In this document: positions 48,585-57,461 of the stretch, piece by piece
Numbering within the stretch: position 1 is the stretch's first letter
How the letters are laid out: each line of letters starts with the position of its first letter
NCBI GenBank assembly: GCA_963662675.2
Contig: CAXXHP010000004.1
Location: 186,001 to 250,000 of the forward strand
Length of the DNA stretch: 64,000 nt
From: G963662675 sp963662675
Lineage (GTDB): Bacteria > Bacteroidota > Bacteroidia > Bacteroidales > Prolixibacteraceae
Direction of reading: 5' to 3'
Notes under the pieces: generated by a model
What the model was told of the DNA's origin: nothing
What the model saw: the letters and a program-made list of their open reading frames with translations, nothing else
The model's database searches: none
Position numbers and translations under genes: made by a program

Positions 48585-49004
48585 GTGGGACGAATATTGG
48601 CAATAGATTATGGAAAGAAAAGGGTTGGGGTTGCCGTTACTGATCCTCTTCAGATTATAGCCACAAAATTGACAACGGTTCGCAGTCATTTATTCTTTGA
48701 TTTTCTCAAGGAGTACTTTGCAAAGGAGCATGTTGAAAAAGTCATCATTGGGTATCCTTTGCAAATGAACAATGAACCATCAGAAGCCGTTTTGTATATA
48801 AATCCTTTTTTAAAGAGGTTTCAAAAGCTTTATCCTGAAATGCCAATTGAACAGGTTGATGAGCGTTTTACCTCAAAAATGGCATTTCAAACTATGATTG
48901 ATGCAGGGGTGAAAAAAATGGATAGGCGAGATAAAGGGACTATTGATGCTGTGAGTGCGACAATTATTTTACAATCATATCTGGAACAACAAAAATTTAA
49001 ATAA
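48585..49004 (+). CDS. ruvX: Putative Holliday junction resolvase / pre-16S rRNA processing factor (YqgF)
   Basis: A 139-residue RNase H-fold protein. The start MGRILAIDYGKKRVGVAVTD has the first catalytic acidic residue (DYG) and the GVAVTD strand. The later EHVEKVIIGYPLQMN and VDERFTSKMA motifs, and RDKGTIDAVSATIILQ with the final acidic residues, complete the set. It is essential in many bacteria and helps mature the 5' end of 16S rRNA. The GTG at 48585 is preferred over the TTG at 48579, since relatives begin MGRILAIDYG. It overlaps def by one base. Confidence 0.88.
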   Translation: MGRILAIDYGKKRVGVAVTDPLQIIATKLTTVRSHLFFDFLKEYFAKEHVEKVIIGYPLQMNNEPSEAVLYINPFLKRFQKLYPEMPIEQVDERFTSKMAFQTMIDAGVKKMDRRDKGTIDAVSATIILQSYLEQQKFK

Positions 49005-49564
49005 TGATATATCCGATTACTGTATATGGTGAGCCATTGCTTCGAAAAATTGCAAAGCCAATAGAGAATGATTTTGAAGGGTTAGATAAGTTGGTTGCTG
49101 ACATGTTTGAAACCATGTATTTTTCGGATGGGGTAGGACTAGCTGCTCCGCAGGTTGGTAAATCATTGCGCATTTTTGTAATTGATGCATCTTCTGCCGC
49201 AGAAGATGAACCAGAGTTGGAAGGATTTAAAAAAGCCTTTATTAATCCTGAAATACTAGAACTAAGAGGTGATGAATGGGCGATGAATGAAGGGTGTCTG
49301 AGTTTGCCTGAAATAAGGGAAGATGTTTCACGACCTGAGTTTGTGAAAATAAAATATTTTGATGAGAATTTAATCGAACATACTGAGGAATACGGAGGCT
49401 TTGCAGCTAGAGTTATTCAGCATGAATACGATCATCTTGAAGGCAAGTTGTTGGTTGATTATCTTACACCATTGCGAAAACGTATTTTAAAAAGTAAGCT
49501 TACGGCCATTTCAAAAGGAAAGGTTAAAACAGCATACCGTATCGTCATCCCGGGTAAAAAATAG
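49004..49564 (+). CDS. def: Peptide deformylase
   Basis: A 186-residue metallo-enzyme that removes the formyl group from the N-terminal methionine of new proteins. All three signatures are present: GVGLAAPQVG (residues 43-52), EGCLSLPE with the metal-binding cysteine, and QHEYDHLEGKLLVDYL with the HEXXH metal ligands (HEYDH). The length is usual for the iron-dependent type. It shares one base with ruvX, so the two are coupled. Two small hairpins (49583-49594 and 49604-49617) follow. Confidence 0.96.
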   Translation: MIYPITVYGEPLLRKIAKPIENDFEGLDKLVADMFETMYFSDGVGLAAPQVGKSLRIFVIDASSAAEDEPELEGFKKAFINPEILELRGDEWAMNEGCLSLPEIREDVSRPEFVKIKYFDENLIEHTEEYGGFAARVIQHEYDHLEGKLLVDYLTPLRKRILKSKLTAISKGKVKTAYRIVIPGKK

Positions 49565-49582
49565 ATCTTCGTAGGTTGTGAT

Positions 49583-49617
49583 TGTGGATCCACAGTCATT
49601 TCGCACACATTCGTGTG
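49583..49617. other. Palindrome and small hairpin between def and comEC
   Basis: TGTGGATCCACA (49583-49594) is a perfect 12-base palindrome, and CACAC / GTGTG (49604-49608, 49613-49617) forms a second small stem, followed by TTTA only. Either may be a weak terminator, or a binding site. Confidence 0.3.
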
Positions 49618-49656
49618 TTTATGGTTAAATAGGGTGTTTAGTTGGCATGAACTCTA

Positions 49657-49664
49657 TAGTTTTG
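49657..49664 (+). promoter_or_regulatory. Candidate -7 promoter element of comEC
   Basis: TAGTTTTG is an exact TAnnTTTG match 20 bases before the GTG start at 49685. Confidence 0.4.
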
Positions 49665-49684
49665 TGTAATGCAAAATATAGCTT

Positions 49685-51532
49685 GTGAATGTTCTAAATA
49701 CTAATCCATTTTTAAAAATATTAGGCTTTGAAATACTGGGTATTCTACTCAGTAATTATTTGCCTGAATTAGTTTGGGTATTTCCCTTCCTTTTAATCTT
49801 TCTATTAATATGGGTGGTTAAGTTTGGCATTGTGAAAAAGTATCCATTTGATTTAGTATTCTCGTTTCTGCTAGCTACAATAATTATTTTCCTAATCATT
49901 TTCAATGTCCGTTTGCATACTCGCAATGACGATATTTATCACTCTGGGCAGTGTGTCTTTTCAGCACAGATCTTGGAGAATACACAAGAAAAAGCCAATT
50001 CTTTCCAAGCGCTTATTCACGTTAATAAATCGGATTCAGCATGGTTGCAAGGGCAAAAGCTAATTGCGTATCTCGAAAAAAGTGAAGAGGTTGAGACCCT
50101 CAAGCCTGGAGATTTGATTGTTGCTAAAGCTTATGTAAATGAAATAACGAATAGGGGGAATCCTTATGAGTTTGATTACAAGGATTATCTCGAAAAACAA
50201 AAAATCTATTTTAGCACTTACATAAAAACAGCAAATTTATCGATAAATGAATCATCCGAAATGTCCTTATTTATTTGGGCTGAGAGATTTAGGCAAGACC
50301 TCCTAGCTCAACTGGAAGCTAGCTTAAATAATCATCAGGTTTTTCAGGTTGTATCTGCACTCGCTCTGGGCTACCGTAACGAATTAACCCAAGAAACACG
50401 AGCGTATTTCACATCAACAGGGGCCATGCATGTTTTGGCAGTATCCGGCTTACATGTGGGCGTAATTTTCATGTGCCTGAATTGGCTGATTTCCTTTTTA
50501 AAACGATCAAAGGTTGGGCGGATAATAAACTTTTTTGCGATTTTAACGGCTTTATGGTGTTATGCCATGATAACTGGTTTTTCACCTTCCGTGCAGCGTG
50601 CTACTGTGATGTTTTCTTTTGTGCTAGTTGCCAATAGTATGAATAGATCAACATCGATATACAATTCCATTGCTGCCTCTGCATTTTTTCTGTTACTACA
50701 TAATCCGAATTTGATTTTTGATGTAGGGTTTCAGCTTTCATATATGGCAGTGACTAGTATCGTTTTCTTTTATCCAAGGTTAGAGAAATTGGTGTCTGTG
50801 AGGAATGTGTTGTTAAGAAAAATATGGCAATTATTTTGCGTTTCTTTTGCTGCTCAAATTGGGACATTTGCACTTTCCATTTACTATTTCAACCAGTTTC
50901 CTTTATACTTTTGGTTGAGTAATTTTGTTGTAATTCCTTCAGTATTTATTATTCTGGGACTAACTCTTTTGTTTTTCATTTTGTCTCCATTTTTAGCCGT
51001 CAAGCAGGGGATTGCGTGGTTGTTGTCCTCATTTATAGATATGGAACTTTTAATTTTAAAACAAATAGGTGAATTGCCATTTGCATTGATCGAAGGGCTT
51101 TCAATTTCTACTATTCAGCTTTTTTGTCTGGTTTTTATGCTATGCCTTTTGGGCTTGTTTGTTAAATACAGAAATAAATATTCCTTGTTTGCGAGTTTGA
51201 TTTGTATTGTTGCTTTTTGGGGTGCAGGTCTTGTTCATAAATATAACCTGTTCAATCAATGTCGGGTAATCGAATATCAATCAAATAATCCAATTACACA
51301 CCTAATCAATGGACGAATGAATTATTTAATCACCTCCTCTGGAAGTGACCTCAATTCCTATCTATATGAAAATGTTGTGTTTGAATTGGAATTATCGCCT
51401 CCTGTAATTATAAATATTGATGAAAAATTTGATGTGAATAACTCCGATCTTCTAATTTCTGGAGGATTTGTTCAGTTTGCCGATAAGAGGTTTCAGATTT
51501 TAAATAATGGTAAATTATTGGTTGTACAATGA
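49685..51532 (+). CDS. ComEC/Rec2-family competence membrane protein
   Basis: A 615-residue integral membrane protein. The N-terminal hydrophobic segments (residues 10-75) precede a DUF4131-like soluble part (about 75-200), then the competence core with FTSTGAMHVLAVSGLHVGVI, the hallmark of ComEC, and about eight more membrane helices. ComEC forms the inner-membrane channel for single-stranded DNA uptake. The usual C-terminal metallo-beta-lactamase domain is absent: the last 80 residues (ISGGFVQFADKRFQILNNGK) are short and non-catalytic. This shorter form is common in Bacteroidota. The start is a GTG, since no ATG is available. Confidence 0.85.
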   Translation: MNVLNTNPFLKILGFEILGILLSNYLPELVWVFPFLLIFLLIWVVKFGIVKKYPFDLVFSFLLATIIIFLIIFNVRLHTRNDDIYHSGQCVFSAQILENTQEKANSFQALIHVNKSDSAWLQGQKLIAYLEKSEEVETLKPGDLIVAKAYVNEITNRGNPYEFDYKDYLEKQKIYFSTYIKTANLSINESSEMSLFIWAERFRQDLLAQLEASLNNHQVFQVVSALALGYRNELTQETRAYFTSTGAMHVLAVSGLHVGVIFMCLNWLISFLKRSKVGRIINFFAILTALWCYAMITGFSPSVQRATVMFSFVLVANSMNRSTSIYNSIAASAFFLLLHNPNLIFDVGFQLSYMAVTSIVFFYPRLEKLVSVRNVLLRKIWQLFCVSFAAQIGTFALSIYYFNQFPLYFWLSNFVVIPSVFIILGLTLLFFILSPFLAVKQGIAWLLSSFIDMELLILKQIGELPFALIEGLSISTIQLFCLVFMLCLLGLFVKYRNKYSLFASLICIVAFWGAGLVHKYNLFNQCRVIEYQSNNPITHLINGRMNYLITSSGSDLNSYLYENVVFELELSPPVIINIDEKFDVNNSDLLISGGFVQFADKRFQILNNGKLLVVQ

Positions 51533-51763
51533 TTTGAAATGTAGTTCCTTAAGGAAATGGATCGTTTTTGTTTTTTAGGAAGGGCCAATTTTATCGATCT
51601 TTATGAAGCAAAAGATTCTCCATTCTTGCATGCAAAACCACAATATAGAACAGTCATTAAAAGAAATTCACAAAGCCTAAAAATAGAATTAAAAGCATGG
51701 ATATTGTAGTTTTTATACTTTACTTTGCTAGTCTATTTTTTTTAATGACTGATACAAAATACA

Positions 51764-53098
51764 ATGAAGGTTGTTATTGTTGGGGCAGGTGAAGTAGGTA
51801 CACATTTAGCGAAGATGTTAAGTCGAGAAGATCATGACATCATTTTGATGGATGACGATACTGAGAAACTTCACAAATTATCAAGCCAAGTTGACCTATT
51901 AACGGTTGCTGGCTATGCAAATTCCTTTAAAGATTTAAAAGAAGCTGGCGCCGCAAAAGCTGACTTATTTATAGCCGTAACTCCATACGAAGAACGAAAT
52001 ATTGTAGCCTGTATTCTTGCAAAGGATATGGGGGCACAACGTACTGTTGCCCGAATTAACAATGGCGAATATCTTTTGGAGAAGAATAAGGAAAAACTGA
52101 GAAGTTTAGGCGTTGATGAACTAATTTATCCGGAAAGCCTTGCCGGGAAAGAAATTGCAACATCTGTAAAGCAAGTTGGCACTCGACAACTAATTGAATT
52201 CTCTGGAGGTAAGCTAATTTTAATGGGCATTAAAATTAGAGAGAATGCCCCCATTTTAAACAAGACATTTGAAGAGCTATCCTATATTGAATCTGAAATA
52301 CGTGCAGTTGCAATTAATCGTGCCAGTGAAACAATTATTCCTCATGGAAAAGATTATATAAAGAGCGGTGATATTATTTTCTTTATAACAACGAGGGCAT
52401 TTCAAAATAAGGTGTTTGAGTTAACAGGAAAAGAAATATTTCCGGTGAAGAATATCATGATCTTGGGAGGGAGCCGAATAGCACAGAAAACAGTTGAACG
52501 CCTAGGTGACCACTATAACATCAAGGTCATAGAAGCAGATAAAAAACGAAGCCAAAAGGTTGCTGATCGTTTTGAGAACGTATTGGTTATTCATGGAGAT
52601 GGCAGAAATCTCGATTTGCTTAAAGAAGAGCGAATCGATCGAATGGATGCTTTTATTGCCGTTACCGGTAATTCAGAAACCAATATTTTGTCGTGTCATA
52701 TGGCAAAGAAACTAGGTATTAGAAGAACCGTAGCAGAGGTTGAAAATATTGATTTTATGGGTATTGCTGAAAGTATGGATATTGGTAGTCTCATCAATAA
52801 GAAACTTATTGCAGCAAGCTATATTTATAAATATACTTTAGGTGCAGAGGTTGCACAAGCAAAATGTTTGACGGCCTCTCAAGCTGAGGTTTTTGAATTT
52901 ATTGCGAAAGAGGATTCATTAGTAGTCCAGCAGCAAATTAAGGATTTGTCTTTCCCTGAAGATGCAATTATTGGAGGGATTGTTCGGGGCTCAATGGCAT
53001 TTGTGGCTAAGGGAGATACCGTTATTCAACCGGAAGACAAGGTCGTTGTGTTTGTCCTCCCTTCAGCTATTCGAAAACTAGAAAAATTTTTTAAATAG
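51764..53098 (+). CDS. trkA: Trk potassium uptake regulatory subunit TrkA
   Basis: A 444-residue cytoplasmic protein with two tandem RCK units. The first starts MKVVIVGAGEVGTHLAKMLS (Rossmann motif GxGxxG), with EDHDIILMDDDTEKLHKLSS binding NAD. The second begins at about residue 225 with NIMILGGSRIAQKTVERLGD. TrkA gates the TrkH potassium channel in response to nucleotides. TrkH is encoded 20 bases downstream. Length is normal for a two-unit TrkA. Confidence 0.95.
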   Translation: MKVVIVGAGEVGTHLAKMLSREDHDIILMDDDTEKLHKLSSQVDLLTVAGYANSFKDLKEAGAAKADLFIAVTPYEERNIVACILAKDMGAQRTVARINNGEYLLEKNKEKLRSLGVDELIYPESLAGKEIATSVKQVGTRQLIEFSGGKLILMGIKIRENAPILNKTFEELSYIESEIRAVAINRASETIIPHGKDYIKSGDIIFFITTRAFQNKVFELTGKEIFPVKNIMILGGSRIAQKTVERLGDHYNIKVIEADKKRSQKVADRFENVLVIHGDGRNLDLLKEERIDRMDAFIAVTGNSETNILSCHMAKKLGIRRTVAEVENIDFMGIAESMDIGSLINKKLIAASYIYKYTLGAEVAQAKCLTASQAEVFEFIAKEDSLVVQQQIKDLSFPEDAIIGGIVRGSMAFVAKGDTVIQPEDKVVVFVLPSAIRKLEKFFK

Positions 53099-53118
53099 GA
53101 TTGTCAGAATTTTAAACT

Positions 53119-54567
53119 ATGCTCAATTACAAGGCAATAATAAAGATTCTGGGATTTCTATTGATGGTCGAGGGCGTGTCAATGCTTTTTGCTCTAATTG
53201 CTGCGTTATTTTTTCAGGGAGCTGATATTATCCCAATTTTGCAATCATCTCTTATTAGCATTGCTGTTGGAGGAATCACTGTTCTTTCAACTTGGAATGC
53301 GAAAAGAAGTCTAAGTAAAAATGATGGTTTTGTTATTGTAAGCCTTGTTTGGGTTGTTTTTTCTTTTTTCGGGAGTTTACCCTATATCCTTAGTGGTTCT
53401 ATTCCAACGCTCACTGATGCATTTTTCGAAACAATGTCGGGTTTTACAACAACCGGCTCATCAATTCTTAATGACATTGAATCTTTACCCCATGGCATTT
53501 TATTTTGGCGTAGTATGACGCAATGGTTGGGAGGGATGGGAATTATTGTATTGTCGTTGGCAATTTTACCTGTATTTGGGATTGGGGGTATGCAGCTGTT
53601 TGCAGCTGAAGTACCCGGACCTACGCCAGATAAATTGAATCCGAAGATACAGCAAACAGCAAAAAACCTATGGGCTATATACATTTTGTTCACCTTTGCT
53701 GAAACCATTCTGTTATGGTTTGGAGGAATGAGCTTCTTTGATGCCATAAACCACTCGTTTACAACAATGGCGACAGGAGGATATTCAACCAAACAGGCAT
53801 CAATTGCATACTGGGATTCAGCCTATATTCAGTATGTAATAATCATTTTCATGTTTTTGGCCGGAACAAACTTCACGCTTTCTTATAGTGCTTTGCTTGG
53901 CAAATTCGACAAGGTGTCTAATAATGAGGAGTTTAAGTATTATGTGCTATTTATTGTTGGGTTTACAGCAATCATTTTTAGTGGATTGTTGCTAACAACT
54001 CAATTGGGTTTTGAGAACGCATTTAGAGATTCACTTTTTCAGGTTGTATCGATTATTACGACAACGGGATTCGCAACCGTGGATTATCTGACATGGATTC
54101 CATTTCTGACCATCTTGATTTTTGCACTTTTCTTTTTTGGGGGAAGTGCCGGATCGACAGGAGGAGGCATTAAAATCATGCGTATCGTGTTGTTGATGAA
54201 AAACAGTTATTATGAACTACGCCGATTGTTACATCCCAATGCTGTAATTCCGGTTCGATATAACAAACGTGCTGTTTCGGATACTATTATTACGAATGTT
54301 CTTGCATTCTTCATGATTTACCTGATCATCTTTTTTATCAGCACTATTTTATTTACGCTTGTGGAGCATGATCTTGGATCAGCCATGGGGGCAGTAGCTA
54401 CTAGTCTTGGTAATATTGGGCCTGGATTGGGAAATGTTGGTCCGGCCGATAACTTTCATCATGTTCACCCTGTTGGGAAGTGGTTTTTGTCTTTTCTGAT
54501 GTTGTTGGGACGTCTAGAGTTGTTTACGGTACTGGTTTTATTTTCTCCGGCTTTTTGGAAAAAATAG
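53119..54567 (+). CDS. trkH: Trk potassium uptake transmembrane subunit TrkH
   Basis: A 482-residue membrane protein with four M1-P-M2 repeats. The pore loops read TMSGFTTTGSSIL (first), HSFTTMATGGYSTK (second), IITTTGFATVDY (third) and ATSLGNIGPGLGNVG (fourth), each with the conserved pore glycine of the superfamily of K+ transporters. With TrkA it takes up potassium. It starts 20 bases after trkA and is certainly co-transcribed. Confidence 0.95.
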   Translation: MLNYKAIIKILGFLLMVEGVSMLFALIAALFFQGADIIPILQSSLISIAVGGITVLSTWNAKRSLSKNDGFVIVSLVWVVFSFFGSLPYILSGSIPTLTDAFFETMSGFTTTGSSILNDIESLPHGILFWRSMTQWLGGMGIIVLSLAILPVFGIGGMQLFAAEVPGPTPDKLNPKIQQTAKNLWAIYILFTFAETILLWFGGMSFFDAINHSFTTMATGGYSTKQASIAYWDSAYIQYVIIIFMFLAGTNFTLSYSALLGKFDKVSNNEEFKYYVLFIVGFTAIIFSGLLLTTQLGFENAFRDSLFQVVSIITTTGFATVDYLTWIPFLTILIFALFFFGGSAGSTGGGIKIMRIVLLMKNSYYELRRLLHPNAVIPVRYNKRAVSDTIITNVLAFFMIYLIIFFISTILFTLVEHDLGSAMGAVATSLGNIGPGLGNVGPADNFHHVHPVGKWFLSFLMLLGRLELFTVLVLFSPAFWKK

Positions 54568-54602
54568 GTTGCTCACTTTCTATAGATCAATCAAGCTCAC
54601 TT

Positions 54603-55217
54603 TTAGAGGTCGACTTTTCCTTTTCCTTGTCTAATAAGAATGGGCTCTTCGTTAGTGCAATCAATAACAGTAGAAGGAGTATTTCCCCCATAACCGCCAT
54701 CTATAACCAGATCAACTAAATCTCCAAATTTTTCATGTATCAATTCCGGATCTGTGGTGTATTCTATAATTTCGTCTTCATCATGAACTGATGTGGATAG
54801 AATTGGATTACCAAGTTCTTTCACAATTTCCAGAATAATCTGATTGTCAGGAACCCGAATTCCAACAGTTTTCTTTTTTCCTTTGAAATACTTTGGAACC
54901 TTGTTATTTGCATTTAAAATAAACGTGAAAGGTCCGGGTAAACAACGCTTAATTAATTTGAATGTTTGATTTGTAATCGGACGGGCATAATCTGACAGAT
55001 GACTTAAGTCGCTGCAAATGAATGACATATTTGAGTTTTCAACCTGAACTTCTTTGATTCGTGCTACACGTTCAACAGCTTTGGCATTGGAAATATCACA
55101 CCCAATGCCATAAATCGTATCTGTCGGATAAATTATAACACCACCATTTTTCAAGATATCAACAACTTTTAATATCTCACGTAAGTTTGGATTTTCCTCA
55201 TAGATCTTTAACAGCAT
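54603..55217 (-). CDS. L-threonylcarbamoyladenylate synthase (TsaC/YciO family)
   Basis: A 204-residue protein of the Sua5/YciO/YrdC family that makes threonylcarbamoyl-AMP from threonine, bicarbonate and ATP for the t6A37 modification of tRNA. The signature GGVIIYPTDTIYGIGCDI, the KRCLPGPFTFIL segment and TVGIRVPDNQIILEIV are present, followed by PILSTSVHDEDEII and PSTVIDC. YciO-type members differ from TsaC in places and may not be active in t6A synthesis, so I keep the family name. The gene is divergent from mnmD. Confidence 0.85.
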   Translation of the reverse strand: MLLKIYEENPNLREILKVVDILKNGGVIIYPTDTIYGIGCDISNAKAVERVARIKEVQVENSNMSFICSDLSHLSDYARPITNQTFKLIKRCLPGPFTFILNANNKVPKYFKGKKKTVGIRVPDNQIILEIVKELGNPILSTSVHDEDEIIEYTTDPELIHEKFGDLVDLVIDGGYGGNTPSTVIDCTNEEPILIRQGKGKVDL

Positions 55218-55305
55218 GTCTGTTCTCTTAAAAACTGTTAAATGTATGACTAATTTATGGATGCCTAAAATATATTTCCGAAATTGCGCGCCGAAATCTC
55301 ATCTT

Positions 55306-55968
55306 ATGATACGAACAATTATTGAAACAGAAGACGGTTCTCATACATTATATGTTCCTGATTTAGAAGAACATTTTCATTCTACCCATGGAGCAATTCA
55401 GGAATCAAATCATGTTTTCATAAAAAATGGTTTGTTAAGATGTCATAAAAATGAAATCAAGCTATTAGAAGTTGGATTTGGAACCGGGTTGAATGCATTG
55501 TTGACTTTAATAAATAAAGGAAATAAAACCATTCATTATTTCAGTATAGAGAAATACCCATTGACTGCCAAAGAATACAATCAACTTAATTATCCGAAAT
55601 TAGCAAATGGTGAATGGGAACAAGAATTTAACTTAATGCACTCTTGCGCATGGAATAAGCCCGTTGAAATTGTTCCAGATTTTTTGCTGACGAAGATAAA
55701 TCAAGATCTTACAACTTATGATATTAATGAGTTGCCTCTTTTAGATTTGATTTACTTTGATGCCTTTGCTCCTGGAAAACAGCCGGAAATGTGGGAGGAA
55801 AGCATTTTGTCCAAAATTGCTGCACATACTTCAGCTGGTGGTGTGTTCGCCACATATTGTGCTAAAGGTGAAGTTCGACGTTCATTAATGCGTAGCGGGT
55901 TTAATATGCAACGCATTGCTGGGCCACCGGGTAAGATGGAGATGTTGTATGGGGAGAAAGATTATTAA
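55306..55968 (+). CDS. mnmD: tRNA 5-methylaminomethyl-2-thiouridine methyltransferase (MnmD)
   Basis: A 220-residue SAM methyltransferase (methyltransf_30) that finishes 5-methylaminomethyl-2-thiouridine at tRNA position 34. The SAM motif is IKLLEVGFGTGLNALLTL, followed by the catalytic region LLDLIYFDAFAPGKQPEMW. In Escherichia coli it is fused to an oxidase (MnmC), but in Bacteroidota it is a stand-alone domain, as here. The ATG at 55306 (MIRTIIETEDG) is chosen: the longer reading from 55216 would add 30 residues lacking family similarity. A TATATTTC box at 55271-55278 resembles a -7 element, with one mismatch. Confidence 0.85.
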   Translation: MIRTIIETEDGSHTLYVPDLEEHFHSTHGAIQESNHVFIKNGLLRCHKNEIKLLEVGFGTGLNALLTLINKGNKTIHYFSIEKYPLTAKEYNQLNYPKLANGEWEQEFNLMHSCAWNKPVEIVPDFLLTKINQDLTTYDINELPLLDLIYFDAFAPGKQPEMWEESILSKIAAHTSAGGVFATYCAKGEVRRSLMRSGFNMQRIAGPPGKMEMLYGEKDY

Positions 55969-55992
55969 TGTAACGCAGTTCCAAAATTTATT

Positions 55993-56000
55993 TATCTTCG
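55993..56000 (+). promoter_or_regulatory. Candidate -7 promoter element of the cytosolic FKBP
   Basis: TATCTTCG matches TAnnTTTG except for C in place of one T. The same variant form (TACCTTCG) precedes the DUF2795 gene. It lies 22 bases before the FKBP ATG at 56023. Confidence 0.3.
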
Positions 56001-56022
56001 TAGCTCAAAACAAAAAAAGATT

Positions 56023-56634
56023 ATGTCAGAACAAAAAAAGAATGACCGACTAGAAGATTTTAGCTATGCTTTAGGATTGAGCATTGCCAGTAACTTATTA
56101 CAGTCAGGTGTTAAAACAATAGATCCATCTAGTTTTATTGTTGCCCTGGAAGATCTATTTTCAGGTAAAGAACCTAGATTGAACCCACAAGAAGCCAATA
56201 AAATTCTTCAGGAATTTATGGAGGAGCAACAAGGTGTTGATGGGGCAAAAAATTTGGAAGAAGGAACAAAGTTTTTAGCTGAGAATTTGAAAGACGAAAG
56301 TGTTGTTGAAACAGCTAGTGGACTTCAATATAAAATTTTAAATGATGGAGATGGGAATTCACCGACATTGGAAAACCAAGTGAAGTGTCACTATCATGGA
56401 ACCTTAATTGACGGAACAGTTTTCGACAGTTCTGTTCAAAGAGGAGAGCCAGCAGAATTTCCGGTTAATGGAGTTATTCCTGGTTGGGTTGAAGCATTAC
56501 AATTAATGTCTGTTGGTTCTAAGTGGAGACTTTTTGTACCTTCAGAATTAGCTTATGGTGAACGTGGTGCAGGTGGTGCCATTGGTGCTAACATGAGCCT
56601 TATTTTTGATGTTGAATTATTAGAAATAGTTTAA
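56023..56634 (+). CDS. FKBP-type peptidyl-prolyl isomerase (cytosolic)
   Basis: A 203-residue FKBP with an N-terminal FkpA-like dimerisation domain (DFSYALGLSIASNLLQSGVK to LEEGTKFLAEN) and a C-terminal FKBP domain with KCHYHGTLIDGTVFDSSVQ, VIPGWVEALQLMSVGSKW and RLFVPSELAYGERGAGG. No signal sequence is present, so it should work in the cytoplasm, unlike most FkpA/Mip proteins. The next gene (56654) encodes a lipoprotein relative with the same domain order, and the two are clearly duplicates. Confidence 0.9.
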   Translation: MSEQKKNDRLEDFSYALGLSIASNLLQSGVKTIDPSSFIVALEDLFSGKEPRLNPQEANKILQEFMEEQQGVDGAKNLEEGTKFLAENLKDESVVETASGLQYKILNDGDGNSPTLENQVKCHYHGTLIDGTVFDSSVQRGEPAEFPVNGVIPGWVEALQLMSVGSKWRLFVPSELAYGERGAGGAIGANMSLIFDVELLEIV

Positions 56635-56653
56635 TTACCTCATAATAATAGAA

Positions 56654-57358
56654 ATGAAATTAAAACCAATTCTTATCGCTTTTGCTGCTTTAGTTGTTTT
56701 TGCAGCTTGTCAGTCGAATAGTGTATCAAAATCTGTTACGCTAACAAATGATATTGACTCTGCCAGTTATGCACTTGGTGTATTGATTGGACAGAACAAT
56801 AAGCAAAGTTTAGATGCTACTCCTGGTGCCGAAAATATTGATTTGGATATCATGGTAAATGCATTTTTAGGCCAAATGAAAGGAGAGGAGGAACCTCAAA
56901 TTGATGCAACTTCAGCTCTTACAATCATTCAAGAATTTTTCCAAAAAGCAACTGACGGTGTTGCTCTTGAAAATGCAGCAGAAGGTGAAGCTTTTCTTGC
57001 TGAGAATAAGCTGAAAGATGGCGTACAGACAACAGAAAGTGGTATACAGTACGAAATCCTTGTTGAGGGTGAAGGTGCAAAGCCAAGCGCTGAAAGTACT
57101 GTTACATGCCATTATACAGGTACTTTAATAGATGGAACTGTGTTTGATAGCTCTGTTGAGCGTGATGAGCCTGCATCATTCAAGCTTAATCAGGTTATTC
57201 CTGGATGGACAGAAGCACTACAGCTTATGGCTGTTGGTTCAAAATGGAAAATTTACATTCCTAGTGAACTTGGTTATGGTGAAAATGGTGCCGGAGCTGA
57301 TATTGGACCTAATAGCGCATTGATTTTTGAGATTGAACTGCTTGAAATTGCAGACTAA
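56654..57358 (+). CDS. FKBP-type peptidyl-prolyl isomerase lipoprotein (FkpA/Mip-like)
   Basis: A 234-residue relative of the preceding gene. It begins MKLKPILIAFAALVVFAACQ, a lipoprotein signal ending in Cys19. The N-terminal helical domain (SYALGVLIGQNNKQSL, EFFQKATDGVAL) and the C-terminal FKBP domain (TCHYTGTLIDGTVFDSSVER, VIPGWTEALQLMAVGSKW, IYIPSELGYGENGAG) follow. It should be anchored in the inner or outer membrane and assist folding in the periplasm. It lies 20 bases after the cytosolic FKBP gene, and a terminator follows. Confidence 0.9.
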   Translation: MKLKPILIAFAALVVFAACQSNSVSKSVTLTNDIDSASYALGVLIGQNNKQSLDATPGAENIDLDIMVNAFLGQMKGEEEPQIDATSALTIIQEFFQKATDGVALENAAEGEAFLAENKLKDGVQTTESGIQYEILVEGEGAKPSAESTVTCHYTGTLIDGTVFDSSVERDEPASFKLNQVIPGWTEALQLMAVGSKWKIYIPSELGYGENGAGADIGPNSALIFEIELLEIAD

Positions 57359-57381
57359 AACTCGATTTCTTGAAAACTTTT

Positions 57382-57425
57382 AATAAACCCTCGGAAAGAA
57401 CTATCCGGGGGTTTATTTTTTATCT
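57382..57425 (+). terminator. Rho-independent terminator after the FKBP pair
   Basis: AATAAACCC (57382-57390) pairs with GGGTTTATT (57409-57417), with further inner pairing CGGA/TCCG, followed by a T run. Confidence 0.85.
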
Positions 57426-57461
57426 TTACTTTTAGAGGACTAAAATGAATCAGTATTAATT

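Noticed and set aside
51557..51709. 50-residue reading frame MDRFCFLGRANFIDL between comEC and trkA with an AAGGAA just before the ATG
   Set aside because: Composition is ordinary, there is no family resemblance and the ribosome site is too close to the ATG. Not enough support to call a gene.
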